A stretch of DNA of 21,226 nt, taken from positions 1 through 21,226 of the forward strand of contig NZ_JBGCDL010000019.1 of assembly GCF_045105435.1 (NCBI RefSeq), given 5' to 3'. Position numbers and translations under genes: made by a program. Below are positions 1-7,974 of this stretch, piece after piece (the stretch's first letter is position 1; each line of letters starts with the position of its first letter). The notes under the pieces were generated by a model, which saw only the letters and a list, made by a program, of their open reading frames with translations, did not search any database and was not told the DNA's origin. Origin of the DNA: Kordia sp045105435 (lineage in GTDB: Bacteria; Bacteroidota; Bacteroidia; Flavobacteriales; Flavobacteriaceae).

Positions 1-218
1 ATGGAAAGAAATATATTAGTATTCAGAAATTAGCGTACGATACACCAAAGCCAACTGAAAAGCCAAAAGTTGAAAAAGTTGGTTATGCTTTTAAATTGAA
101 AAAAGCACGTTATGTAAAAGTAGTCGCCAAAAAGCTCGGAATACTTCCAGAATGGCATTTAGGATACAAACACGATGGACGTTCGTGGATGTTTGTAGAT
201 GAGATTGAAATTAAATAG
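1..218 (+). CDS. GH20 beta-N-acetylhexosaminidase, C-terminal end (partial)
   Basis: The reading frame is open from base 3 to a TAG ending at 218 and gives about 71 residues; the rest of the gene lies outside the window. The segment RYVKVVAKKLG, then PEWHLGYKHDGRSW and FVDEI, matches the C-terminal beta-sandwich tail (F5/8 type C-like) found on Bacteroidota family 20 hexosaminidases, which remove terminal GlcNAc or GalNAc from glycans in the periplasm or at the cell surface. The next gene is a glycosylasparaginase and the one after it a NagP-like permease, which supports an amino-sugar role. No catalytic residues are visible in this fragment, so the family call rests on the tail and the context. 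Another glycosidase carrying the same tail is possible. Confidence 0.72.
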   Translation, partial: GKKYISIQKLAYDTPKPTEKPKVEKVGYAFKLKKARYVKVVAKKLGILPEWHLGYKHDGRSWMFVDEIEIK

Positions 219-308
219 TATCAAAAGAAGTTAAAATACGATTGCCAGTTTTTCATTTTATTCACTTAATTTGAAAATCGTGAAAGGCAGTACAAAAATC
301 TACCATAG

Positions 309-1319
309 ATGAAAAGAAGAAAATTTATTCAAAGTGCTGCGTTAACAGGATTGGGTTTAACGGTCGGATCTGCATTAACCGCTTCTGGGGATGATGAGAA
401 ATCAGCAGAAAAAGCTATTGCTGCAACGACTAAAACCGACACAAAACCTGTTATTCCAATGGTGCTTGCTACTTGGAATGTGCCGAATGCTACTAAAAAA
501 GCGTGGGATGTTATGCAAGAAGGAAAATCTGCGTTAGATGCTGTAGAACAAGGCGTAATGATTGAAGAAGCAGACGTAAACAATCAATCGGTTGGAAAAG
601 GTGGTTTGCCCGATAGAGATGGAAATGTAACGTTAGACGCGTGCATTATGAACAAAGAAGGCGATTATGGTGCGGTAGTTTGTATTGAAAATATACAACA
701 TCCAATTTCAGTTGCGAGAAAAGTAATGGAAGACACGCCACATGTGCTTTTAGCAGGAAATGGTGCAAAGAAATTCGCGATTGAAAGTGGTTTTACACCA
801 GAAAACTTACTCACAGAAGCTTCTAAAAAAGCGTGGGAAACCTGGAAAGTAGAAGCAAAATACAAACCAATTATCAATGTTGAAAACCATGATACAATTG
901 GAATGTTAGCAATTGATAAAAACGGAGATATTTCTGGCGCGTGTACCACAAGCGGATTGTCTTATAAAATGCAAGGTCGCGTTGGCGATTCGGCAATTAT
1001 AGGTTCAGGCTTATTCATTGATAATGAAATTGGTGGCGCAACGGCAACAGGAATGGGAGAAGAGGTTTTAAAAACCGTAGGAAGCTTTTTAATTGTTGAA
1101 TTGATGCGACAAGGAAAATCGCCACAAGAAGCCTGTGAAGAAGCGGTAAAACGCGTGGTAAAGAAAAGTCCGAATTACAAGGATTTTCAAGTCGGTTACA
1201 TAGCGGTCAACAAAAAAGGAGAAACAGGCGCGTATTGCATTCATGAGTGGTTTAATTATACAACCTATCAGAATGGAGAAAACAAAAACCATAAGGCGGA
1301 TTTTTATAATAAAGTTTAA
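309..1319 (+). CDS. N4-(beta-N-acetylglucosaminyl)-L-asparaginase (glycosylasparaginase)
   Basis: This enzyme (EC 3.5.1.26) cleaves the GlcNAc-Asn bond left after N-glycoprotein degradation. It is an N-terminal nucleophile hydrolase that splits itself into two chains. The 336 residues begin with a Tat-type signal (MKRRKFIQSA, twin Arg at 3-4, hydrophobic stretch to about residue 24), so export is expected. SVGKGGLPDRDG (about 94-105) and TLDACIMN are family motifs. The autoproteolysis site is His194-Asp195-Thr196 in ENHDTIGML, with Thr196 as the predicted nucleophile. TTSGLSYKMQGRVGDS (213-228) and GGATATGMGEE (242-252) form the substrate pocket region. The length and motif order resemble the Elizabethkingia meningoseptica enzyme as I recall it. 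All key residues are present, so it should be active. It probably works with the hexosaminidase upstream and the permease downstream. The upstream gap of 90 bases shows no clear promoter. Confidence 0.95.
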   Translation: MKRRKFIQSAALTGLGLTVGSALTASGDDEKSAEKAIAATTKTDTKPVIPMVLATWNVPNATKKAWDVMQEGKSALDAVEQGVMIEEADVNNQSVGKGGLPDRDGNVTLDACIMNKEGDYGAVVCIENIQHPISVARKVMEDTPHVLLAGNGAKKFAIESGFTPENLLTEASKKAWETWKVEAKYKPIINVENHDTIGMLAIDKNGDISGACTTSGLSYKMQGRVGDSAIIGSGLFIDNEIGGATATGMGEEVLKTVGSFLIVELMRQGKSPQEACEEAVKRVVKKSPNYKDFQVGYIAVNKKGETGAYCIHEWFNYTTYQNGENKNHKADFYNKV

Positions 1320-1321
1320 GA

Positions 1322-1437
1322 GTTTATAAGTTTAGCAGTTTGTATTTTGAAACAAGCTGAAAGTAAATAACTTAACCAAACACCAAACACCAAACACCAA
1401 ACACCAAACACCAAACACCAAACACCAAACACCAAAT
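1322..1437. repeat. Heptamer-tailed intergenic repeat, copy A
   Basis: A 57-base core (1322-1378) begins GTTTATAAGTTTAG and ends in ACCA. It is followed by perfect 7-base tandem repeats of unit AACACCA (1379-1434, eight units). The core matches copies B and C near 7.8 kb: 48 of 57 bases agree with copy B, with no gaps, by my own letter-by-letter comparison. The element starts 3 bases after the asparaginase stop. Its tail ends 7 bases before the permease ATG at 1442, so the repeat supplies the permease's translation start region. Function unknown. A repeat number change by slippage would alter the leader length but not the reading frame. Confidence 0.85.
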
Positions 1438-1441
1438 TCAC

Positions 1442-2764
1442 ATGGCAACCAACAAATCATACAAAAGTGCTTTTATATTTGTAACCTCATTATTTTTTCT
1501 TTGGGGATTTATTACTGTATTAGTCGATTCATTAATTCCTAGATTAAAAGAAGTTTTTGAACTTACAAATTTTCAATCGGGATTAATTCAGTTAGCATTC
1601 TTCTTAGCGTATTTTGTATTTTCTATTCCATCGAGTCAATTATTAGCTAAAATCGGTTACAAAAAAGGAATTATACTAGGTTTATTAGTCATTGGTTTTG
1701 GCTGTTTTTTAATGTATCCTGCCGCGTATTTTAGAATTTATGGCGTCTTTTTAATAGCCGTTTTTGTAATTGGCGCCGGATTATCAACCTTGCAAGTAGC
1801 TGCAAATCCGTATGTTGCAAATTTAGGTCCGGAAGAAAGTGCTTCAAGTCGATTAAATTTATCGCAAGCATTCAATTCTTTAGGAACAACCATTGCACCA
1901 ACTATTGGAGCATTATTTATTTTGAGTAGTCATGTAAAAAATGAAGAGCAAATTGCTGCATTGAATGATGTTCAAAAAGAAGCGTATTTTGCAGCGGAAG
2001 CATCAGCGGTACAATCTCCATTTGTAATTATTGGAGCCTTTGCGATGCTTTTGGGAATCGTATTTCTGTTTGTAAAATTACCTAAGTTGATACAAAAAGT
2101 ATCTAGCAAAGGATATAAAGAATTATTATCGCACAAACCTTTAATGTTGGGCGCTTTAGGAATTTTCGTATATGTTGGTGCCGAAGTTGCCATTGGAAGT
2201 TATTTGGTAGATTATTTTATGAGTATGGAACTCTACAACGTAGTAAGTGGAAGCGATTTTATGATGAGTATTGCCAACAGTGTGGGCGACTTATTTAATA
2301 AATCGTTTGATGATGCCAATCCAAAAGCACTGCTAGGTGTTTTTGTAGCCTTGTATTGGTCAGGAGCAATGATAGGTCGTTTTGTTGGAGCGTATTTAAC
2401 AAAAATTATTGCGCCTACAAAAGTATTGAGCGTATTTGCAATATTGGCTATTTCTATGATTGTTTTATCTATGACAACCACAGGATTGGTTTCTATGTGG
2501 TCTATTTTAGCAGTAGGATTATTTAACTCAATTATGTTCCCAACAATATTTGCATTAGCAATTGACGGATTAAGCGATTTAAAACCGCAAGCTTCGGGAA
2601 TTTTATGTACTGCAATTGTTGGTGGAGCCGTAATTCCGCCACTATACGGATTGTTTTCTGATATGCAAGGATTTAAAACTGCGTTTTTACTAGTGTTAGC
2701 ATGTTATGCATACATTATGTATTATGGTTTTATGAAAAGAAAAAAAACTGTAGTTGCAGGATAA
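1442..2764 (+). CDS. Sugar permease of the FucP/NagP family (MFS, FHS type)
   Basis: This is a 440-residue inner-membrane proton symporter of the major facilitator superfamily with about 12 hydrophobic segments. The N-terminal LFFLWGFITVLVDSLIPRLK and the block QVAANPYVANLGPEESASSR (about 119-138), with the following LNLSQAFNSLGT, are typical of the fucose/glucose/galactose/GlcNAc branch (FucP, GluP, NagP). FLAYFVFSIPSSQLL is the usual second helix. Neighbouring GH20 and glycosylasparaginase genes point to N-acetylglucosamine as the substrate, but the substrate itself is not readable from the sequence. The ATG at 1442 fits the family N-terminus. The 5' side is a heptamer tandem repeat instead of ordinary leader sequence. 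No GlcNAc kinase or deaminase is next to it. Confidence 0.88.
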   Translation: MATNKSYKSAFIFVTSLFFLWGFITVLVDSLIPRLKEVFELTNFQSGLIQLAFFLAYFVFSIPSSQLLAKIGYKKGIILGLLVIGFGCFLMYPAAYFRIYGVFLIAVFVIGAGLSTLQVAANPYVANLGPEESASSRLNLSQAFNSLGTTIAPTIGALFILSSHVKNEEQIAALNDVQKEAYFAAEASAVQSPFVIIGAFAMLLGIVFLFVKLPKLIQKVSSKGYKELLSHKPLMLGALGIFVYVGAEVAIGSYLVDYFMSMELYNVVSGSDFMMSIANSVGDLFNKSFDDANPKALLGVFVALYWSGAMIGRFVGAYLTKIIAPTKVLSVFAILAISMIVLSMTTTGLVSMWSILAVGLFNSIMFPTIFALAIDGLSDLKPQASGILCTAIVGGAVIPPLYGLFSDMQGFKTAFLLVLACYAYIMYYGFMKRKKTVVAG

Positions 2765-2782
2765 TCTAGCGTAAAAATATGG

Positions 2783-2809
2783 TTGTCAACGTGTAGTTTG
2801 TTATATTTG
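2783..2809 (+). promoter_or_regulatory. Predicted promoter of ligA
   Basis: TATATTTG at 2802-2809 is an exact match to the Bacteroidota -7 consensus TAnnTTTG. A TTG at 2783-2785 lies 16 bases upstream, slightly shorter than the usual 17-23 spacing for the -33 element. Transcription would start near 2815, leaving almost no leader for an ATG at 2823 but about 20 bases for the ATG at 2835. Confidence 0.6.
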
Positions 2810-2834
2810 TTTTATTCACAATATGATAGACTAC

Positions 2835-4832
2835 ATGAGCAACATTCAAGAGAAGCTAAAGGCTTTGCGCGATGAATTACGCGAACACAATCACAATTAT
2901 TACGTATTAGACAACGCTACTATTTCTGACTATGAGTTTGATATGAAACTCAAGGAATTACAAGCGTTGGAAGCAAAACATCCCGAATTCCACGATCCGA
3001 ATTCGCCAACGTTGCGTGTTGGCGGACAAATCACAAAGAACTTCAATACCATTGCGCACGAATATCGTATGTACTCGTTGGACAATTCGTATTCTAAAGA
3101 AGATTTGCTAGATTGGGAAAAGCGTATTGAGAAGATTCTCGGTGTTGAGAATGTGGAATATACGTGTGAGCTAAAGTATGATGGCGCTTCCATGAATTTG
3201 ACGTATGAAAATGGAAAACTGATCAAAGCAGTTACGCGTGGCGATGGTTTTCAAGGTGATGAGGTAACTAATAACATCAAAACGATCAAAACGGTTCCGT
3301 TGCGTCTGCAAGGTAATTTTCCTCCAAAGTTTGATATTCGTGGTGAGATCATTCTTCCGCTTGACGGATTTAAAAAAATGAACGAAGAACGTGTTGCTAA
3401 TGGCGAAGATCCATACATGAATCCTCGAAATACAGCTTCTGGAAGTTTAAAATTACAAGACAGTAGCGAAGTTGCTAAACGTCCGTTAGAATGTTTATTA
3501 TACAATATAAAAGGCGAACGCTTGCCAATTTCAACACAGTTTGAAAGCTTAGAAAAAGCGCGTGAATGGGGATTTAAAGTGCCAACAGTTGCCAAAGTTG
3601 CCAAAAACGTAGATGAAATTTTAGAGTTTGTCAATTATTGGGAGGCAAATCGTCACGAATTAGCGTATGAAATTGATGGAGTTGTAATTAAAGTAAATAA
3701 CTTACAATATCAAGATGAGTTAGGTTATACTTCTAAAGCACCACGTTGGGCAATGGCGTATAAGTTTAAAGCTGAGCAAGTTGCAACGGTTTTAAATGAA
3801 ATTACCTACCAAGTTGGTCGTACTGGAGCAATTACACCTGTAGCAAACTTAGCTCCAATTTTACTTGCAGGAACCACTGTAAAGCGTGCATCCTTGCATA
3901 ATGCAGATCAAATTGCTAAATTAGACATTAGAGAACGCGATACTGTATTTGTAGAAAAAGGAGGTGAAATTATTCCGAAAATCGTAGGTGTAAATTTTGA
4001 AGCACGTCCAAGTGATTCTACAGAAACTGTATATGCAAGTGAATGCCCCGAATGTCATACACCATTAGAACGAAAAGAAGGAGAAGCACAACATTATTGT
4101 CCAAATGTAGCTGGTTGTATACCACAAATTGTGGGAAGAATTCAGCATTACATTTCGCGCAAAGCAATGGATATTGATGGTTTAGGAGGCGAAACAGTTG
4201 CGTTGTTAGTCAAAGAAAATTTGATTTCCAATTATGCTGATTTGTACGAATTGACCAAAGAACAGGTGATTCCGCTAGAGCGAATGGCAGAAAAAAGTGC
4301 TAAGAATTTAATTAATGGAATTGAAGCATCAAAAAAGATTCCGTTTGAGCGTGTTTTGTATGCGTTGGGAATTAGATATGTAGGAGAAACAGTCGCAAAA
4401 AAATTGGCGAAACATTACAAGTCTATAAATGCGCTTATTGACGCTTCGTCGGAGGATTTAGAGCGTGTCGACGAGATAGGAGTGAAGATCGCCGAAAGTG
4501 TGGCACATTTTTTTAAAGAAGAAACTAATTTGCAAACAGTTACACGATTAAAAGAATATGGAGTACAATTAGAGTTCTCTGCTGAACAGTTAGAAGGACT
4601 TACAGAAACTTTGTTAGGAAAGTCCTTTGTGGTTTCTGGTGTATTTGAAAAAGTATCGCGTAACGAATTAAAAAAACTCATAGAAAATAATGGTGGAAAA
4701 ATATCATCTTCCATATCTTCTAAAACTTCATTCGTAGTTGCAGGTGACAAAATGGGCCCTAGCAAACGCGAAAAGGCAGAAAAATTGAATATTACAATTT
4801 TGACCGAAGATGCGTTTTTGAATATGATATAA
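2835..4832 (+). CDS. ligA: NAD-dependent DNA ligase LigA
   Basis: LigA seals nicks in DNA during replication and repair, using NAD+ as the source of AMP. I start it at the ATG at 2835 (MSNIQEKLKALRDEL), giving 665 residues, because this aligns with other LigA N-termini and leaves a leader after the promoter at 2802; an in-frame ATG at 2823 adds four residues. Domains in order: the Ia region with the YYVLD..ISDYEFD NMN-binding motif (about 22-36); the adenylation domain with catalytic Lys114 in ELKYDGA; the OB fold; a zinc finger with Cys404, 407, 422 and 428 (SECPECH...YCPNVAGC); helix-hairpin-helix repeats; and a C-terminal BRCT domain (from about 588, LLGKSFVVSGVF to the end). It is full length with all key residues. 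The stop codon directly abuts the start of the next membrane-protein gene. Confidence 0.97.
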   Translation: MSNIQEKLKALRDELREHNHNYYVLDNATISDYEFDMKLKELQALEAKHPEFHDPNSPTLRVGGQITKNFNTIAHEYRMYSLDNSYSKEDLLDWEKRIEKILGVENVEYTCELKYDGASMNLTYENGKLIKAVTRGDGFQGDEVTNNIKTIKTVPLRLQGNFPPKFDIRGEIILPLDGFKKMNEERVANGEDPYMNPRNTASGSLKLQDSSEVAKRPLECLLYNIKGERLPISTQFESLEKAREWGFKVPTVAKVAKNVDEILEFVNYWEANRHELAYEIDGVVIKVNNLQYQDELGYTSKAPRWAMAYKFKAEQVATVLNEITYQVGRTGAITPVANLAPILLAGTTVKRASLHNADQIAKLDIRERDTVFVEKGGEIIPKIVGVNFEARPSDSTETVYASECPECHTPLERKEGEAQHYCPNVAGCIPQIVGRIQHYISRKAMDIDGLGGETVALLVKENLISNYADLYELTKEQVIPLERMAEKSAKNLINGIEASKKIPFERVLYALGIRYVGETVAKKLAKHYKSINALIDASSEDLERVDEIGVKIAESVAHFFKEETNLQTVTRLKEYGVQLEFSAEQLEGLTETLLGKSFVVSGVFEKVSRNELKKLIENNGGKISSSISSKTSFVVAGDKMGPSKREKAEKLNITILTEDAFLNMI

Positions 4833-5537
4833 ATGAATTTTACAAAACCAACACATATAGTTTTTATCATCTCGGCAATCGTCTCGATGCTTGTCGCTAT
4901 GTTTTTGGAAAAATTTTGTTTAATTTATGTGCAGCCATTTACGGTACTAACCATTCTAGCTATCTATTTTGCGGAGAAAAAAACGCCAACTAGTATTTTA
5001 TACATATTGTCGCAGGTAATTGGTTTAGCAGGTGGAATTTTACTCATATTAGGAATGCGCGATCATTTGAAGGCGGTTTCTATACTATTTTCCATATTTT
5101 ATGTATTGTATCTTAGGTTGATGTACATTCGGAACGCAAATAAAAAGACAGAAATGCGAACTTATTTCTATGTTTTTTTGATGTCATTGCCTGTTTTATA
5201 TATTTATTACAGTGTAATTAGCACAATTTCCTCTGAACTGAAAGGTGCTGCGGTATATTTTAGTTTTCTAATGTTTTTTATGTTGAGTTACATTATTACT
5301 GCTCTGTATTATTATGTAAAAGATAAAAAACCTTCCAATCTTTGGATGCTTATTGCAGCCGTAAACCTTGGGTTTATGAATATTATTATTGGACTTAATG
5401 AATTGTACATGTACGAAACTATATTTACTGTAATTGTGGTATTTTGTAGCTTGTGTATTCAATATTTTGTATTGAAATTTATTTTGTATGACGAAGCGGA
5501 TGAAGAAGAAGATATTTTGAATATGTTGAATGAATGA
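4833..5537 (+). CDS. Multi-pass membrane protein, divergent YhhN-like, paralogue 1 of 4
   Basis: A 234-residue integral membrane protein with about eight hydrophobic segments and a short acidic C-terminus (DEADEEEDILNMLNE). Its ATG follows the ligA TAA with no gap, so it is probably co-transcribed and translationally linked with ligA. The layout resembles YhhN/TMEM86 (lysoplasmalogenase-like) proteins. A QPFTVLTILAIYF helix corresponds to the family KPLTLLLLLL, an ILYILSQVIGLAGGILLIL helix to the family LLGD helix, and NLWMLIAAVNLGFMN to the family GASLLFIS helix. The family Asp after Gly (GD) is Gly here (AGG), so an active lysoplasmalogenase is doubtful. It is clearly related to the next gene (PTHI at the N-terminus, SILFS.FY..Y.RLMY, NLWMLIA). 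The YhhN link is inferred from the pattern only. Confidence 0.75.
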   Translation: MNFTKPTHIVFIISAIVSMLVAMFLEKFCLIYVQPFTVLTILAIYFAEKKTPTSILYILSQVIGLAGGILLILGMRDHLKAVSILFSIFYVLYLRLMYIRNANKKTEMRTYFYVFLMSLPVLYIYYSVISTISSELKGAAVYFSFLMFFMLSYIITALYYYVKDKKPSNLWMLIAAVNLGFMNIIIGLNELYMYETIFTVIVVFCSLCIQYFVLKFILYDEADEEEDILNMLNE

Positions 5538-6223
5538 AGCATGTAAAGCCAACACATATCATCTTTTGTATAACAGCACTTTTAATGTTGGTATGTGCTG
5601 CTTTTTTTGAAAAACAAAATATAGTGTACGTATATCCATTTCCTGTCATTGCTATTTTTTGGATGTATATGACAGAAAAAAAAGAACCGCTTAGCATTTT
5701 GTATGTACTTACGTTAGCTATTACTATTGTTGGAGGTGTATTGTTATTGCTAGGATTGCGGAAGTTTACACCAGAAGTTTCCATATTATTTTCGCTGTAT
5801 TATATTTTTTACATGCGTTTGATGTATTTAAAAAATGAAAGGAAAAAAACAAATCGGATATTGTATTTTAGGTTGGCACTTATTGTGTTGCCCATCATCT
5901 ATATTTATGATCGAGTAATGTGTCTAATTTACAAGGAAATCAGTGATACATTTGCATACTTTGCAGTGCTTGTTATTTTAGTGTTGATTTACATTATAGT
6001 AGCGCTATATTATTATTTGCGAAACAAGAATCAAACGAATCTTTGGATGCTCATTGCTTCATGCAACATAGGAATTATGAACCTAATTATAATGATCAAC
6101 GAATTGTATGTCACTGAAACATTTTTTACCGTAATAGCGCTTTTCTGCTGTAATTTGAAATTATATTTTGCGATGAAATTTATGTTGGAAGATGAAAAAA
6201 ACACCTTGCCAGATATAGTATAA
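5534..6223 (+). CDS. Multi-pass membrane protein, divergent YhhN-like, paralogue 2 of 4
   Basis: A 229-residue membrane protein whose ATG overlaps the stop of the previous gene by four bases (ATGA), which implies translational coupling. It is the closest paralogue of that gene. Shared stretches include KPTHI at residues 5-9, EKK.P.SILY in the first third, VSILFS.YY.FYMRLMYLK, and NLWMLIAS near the C-terminus. About eight hydrophobic segments are visible. As in paralogue 1, the position of the YhhN family Asp is Gly (VGGVLLLLG). The C-terminus is acidic (LEDEKN). The pair looks like a recent local duplication. Biochemical function is unknown; a membrane-lipid or sensing role would be speculation. 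Confidence 0.75.
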   Translation: MKHVKPTHIIFCITALLMLVCAAFFEKQNIVYVYPFPVIAIFWMYMTEKKEPLSILYVLTLAITIVGGVLLLLGLRKFTPEVSILFSLYYIFYMRLMYLKNERKKTNRILYFRLALIVLPIIYIYDRVMCLIYKEISDTFAYFAVLVILVLIYIIVALYYYLRNKNQTNLWMLIASCNIGIMNLIIMINELYVTETFFTVIALFCCNLKLYFAMKFMLEDEKNTLPDIV

Positions 6224-6344
6224 TTACCTGTTGTTACTATGTTGATGATTTTAGTTAGATTACAATTCGCATCAAAAAAAGAATATTTAATAACTATAAA
6301 AATAGAGGAATAAATTAGAATTAGTTACCAACAACCCTAAATTA

Positions 6345-6992
6345 ATGTCGAAACAAAAAATACTTACCTATTTATATTTCTGCCTACTGATTTTAGATCT
6401 GTTAGGTGTTATATATCCAGATGCTGTTGATAGAACGTATACTACTTTCTTACCATTTCCGGCATTAATTGTATTGTATTTTTGTTCCGTAAAAAAGGTA
6501 AATTGGTTATATGTTGCATCATTACTAAGTACCTTTTTAGGAATCATCTTTTTCAACATGGAAACTTATAGAAAACCTGCATTAATTTTTTATGGAATTG
6601 GAGTTCTTATCTATGTAATCATAGCTTTAAAAAAAGCAGGAGAAATTCCGATACGAAGTATTTTTATTGCTGCAATTCCTTTTCTAGTCATATACTTAGT
6701 TCCGCTGTTTTATTATTACGATGAGGTAAAAATGGAGATATTTAATTATATTTTATTCTATGTATTTTCTGTTGGTTTATTCTTTTTTATTTCCACTTTA
6801 GTGTATACAACGCGACAAAATAAACCAAATTTGTGGCTTCTCAGTTCAGGAATCGTATTTGTTATTTCTACCACAATTCATGGACAAAATCTTTTCTTTG
6901 GATATATAATGTGGGTCAGAGCTGCCGTAGTTTTGACTTTTCTTTACATGCATTACGCTATGTATAGATATACCATCGCAAATAAAAAATAA
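6345..6992 (+). CDS. Multi-pass membrane protein, divergent YhhN-like, paralogue 3 of 4
   Basis: A 215-residue membrane protein with about eight hydrophobic segments, set 121 bases after paralogue 2. It has the same layout: a FLPFPALIVLYF helix at the KPLPALILL position, a LYVASLLSTFLGIIFF helix with Gly-Ile instead of Gly-Asp, then LIFYGIGVLIYVIIALKK, and NLWLLSSGIVFVISTTI corresponding to the YhhN GA.LF.ISD helix. It is closer to paralogue 4 than to 1 and 2: both have a Tyr/Phe-rich IYPDAVDRTY or FFPDYVSRKY segment near residue 25 and an I..IPFL.IYL.P..Y helix. I see no perfect TAnnTTTG promoter in the upstream gap. Function unknown. Confidence 0.72.
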   Translation: MSKQKILTYLYFCLLILDLLGVIYPDAVDRTYTTFLPFPALIVLYFCSVKKVNWLYVASLLSTFLGIIFFNMETYRKPALIFYGIGVLIYVIIALKKAGEIPIRSIFIAAIPFLVIYLVPLFYYYDEVKMEIFNYILFYVFSVGLFFFISTLVYTTRQNKPNLWLLSSGIVFVISTTIHGQNLFFGYIMWVRAAVVLTFLYMHYAMYRYTIANKK

Positions 6993-7070
6993 CAACAATA
7001 TTGAACGAATTGAAAATACACCACTTTTAAAAAAATATAGGATTTCTATACAGAAATAAGTTACTTTGTC

Positions 7071-7748
7071 ATGTTAATGAAAAAGATTGCTACGCTTTTA
7101 GTCACTTTACTCGTCTGTATAGCCTGTATAGACTTTTTATGGTTATTTTTTCCAGACTATGTATCTAGAAAATATGCCATAGTATTGACGATTCCTGTGA
7201 TAATGCTTTGCTACTTTTTATATGCTGAAGCGAAAAATGTGCTGTATTTACTAGCATTAGTAGCTTTTATGATTGCTGATTATTATTTTTTCATTGAAAG
7301 AAGTCTCGCATACGGAACCATAAGTAGTGGTGTTGCATTATCTATTTATGGTGTTATTGTATTAAAGCAATCTCATTATATTTCTACTAGAAAGCTACTC
7401 ATAACTACCGTTCCTTTTTTGACAATATACATGTTGCCTTTTGTCTATTTTGTAGAACACATAAAAGATGAAATTTTTGGAGAGATTATCTTTTATAGCT
7501 TTGCCATCGCTTACTTTTCATTTATGTCTGTAATGACATACATTAGCAAACGAAGTATTGTAACACAAACACTCGCATTAGCTGGTATATCTACAGCATT
7601 CATGGGACTTTTATTTGGAACCTTCTTATTTGTAGATAGAAATCCAATATATGCAGTGCTATCCAATTTGTTTTTTATATGCTCACATTACAAAATGTGG
7701 CAATACATTAGTATCAAAGATGCAATAAAACCAAAAAAAAGCGCATAA
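7071..7748 (+). CDS. Multi-pass membrane protein, divergent YhhN-like, paralogue 4 of 4
   Basis: A 225-residue membrane protein with about eight hydrophobic segments. It is the only one of the four to keep an Asp in the second helix motif (LLALVAFMIADYYFF), the position of the conserved YhhN Asp. Other shared parts are FFPDYVSRKYAIVLTIPVI near the N-terminus, VPFLTIYMLPFVYF in the middle and ALAGISTAFMGLLFG near the C-terminus. A near-match to the -7 element (TTACTTTG, 7061-7068) touches the first ATG, so translation may start at the second ATG (7077, MKKIATLL). The gap of 78 bases from paralogue 3 may hold its own promoter. Function unknown. Confidence 0.72.
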   Translation: MLMKKIATLLVTLLVCIACIDFLWLFFPDYVSRKYAIVLTIPVIMLCYFLYAEAKNVLYLLALVAFMIADYYFFIERSLAYGTISSGVALSIYGVIVLKQSHYISTRKLLITTVPFLTIYMLPFVYFVEHIKDEIFGEIIFYSFAIAYFSFMSVMTYISKRSIVTQTLALAGISTAFMGLLFGTFLFVDRNPIYAVLSNLFFICSHYKMWQYISIKDAIKPKKSA

Positions 7749-7789
7749 AAATGCTCGTTTTTAGTTGAAACTTCTAAGGTTATGAAAAG

Positions 7790-7874
7790 GTTTATAAGTT
7801 TAGGAGTTTATGCTTTGAAACTATCAGAAAGTAAACAACTTGACCAGTAACCAGTAACCAGCAACCAGCAACTA
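7790..7874. repeat. Heptamer-tailed intergenic repeat, copy B
   Basis: A 57-base core (7790-7846) matches copy C at 55 of 57 positions and copy A at 48 of 57. It is followed by four imperfect 7-base units (GTAACCA, GTAACCA, GCAACCA, GCAACTA; 7847-7874). It lies in the gap between the convergent membrane-protein gene and the metallophosphatase pseudogene. No open reading frame covers it. Confidence 0.85.
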
Positions 7875-7882
7875 TTTCCAGA

Positions 7883-7974
7883 GTTTATAAGTTTAGGAGT
7901 TTATGCTTTGAAACCATCAGTAAGTAAACAACTTGACCAGTAACCAATAACTAGCAACCAACAAACAAAACAAC
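7883..7974. repeat. Heptamer-tailed intergenic repeat, copy C
   Basis: A second, nearly identical core (7883-7939) begins 93 bases after copy B in the same orientation. It carries five degenerate heptamers (GTAACCA, ATAACTA, GCAACCA, ACAAACA, AAACAAC; 7940-7974). The tail stops exactly at the minus-strand stop codon of the metallophosphatase (7975-7977). Copies B and C together occupy most of the 226-base gap 7749-7974, in which I see no gene and no canonical terminator. Confidence 0.85.

Noticed and set aside
1375..1437. Regular repeats that could be taken for a CRISPR array
   Set aside because: Units are 7 bases with no spacers; this is a simple tandem repeat.
2835..4832. Shift in base composition along ligA as a sign of transfer
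   Set aside because: The 5' part looks slightly richer in GC codons, but the domain order and sequence are ordinary for Bacteroidota, and I cannot compute codon statistics here.
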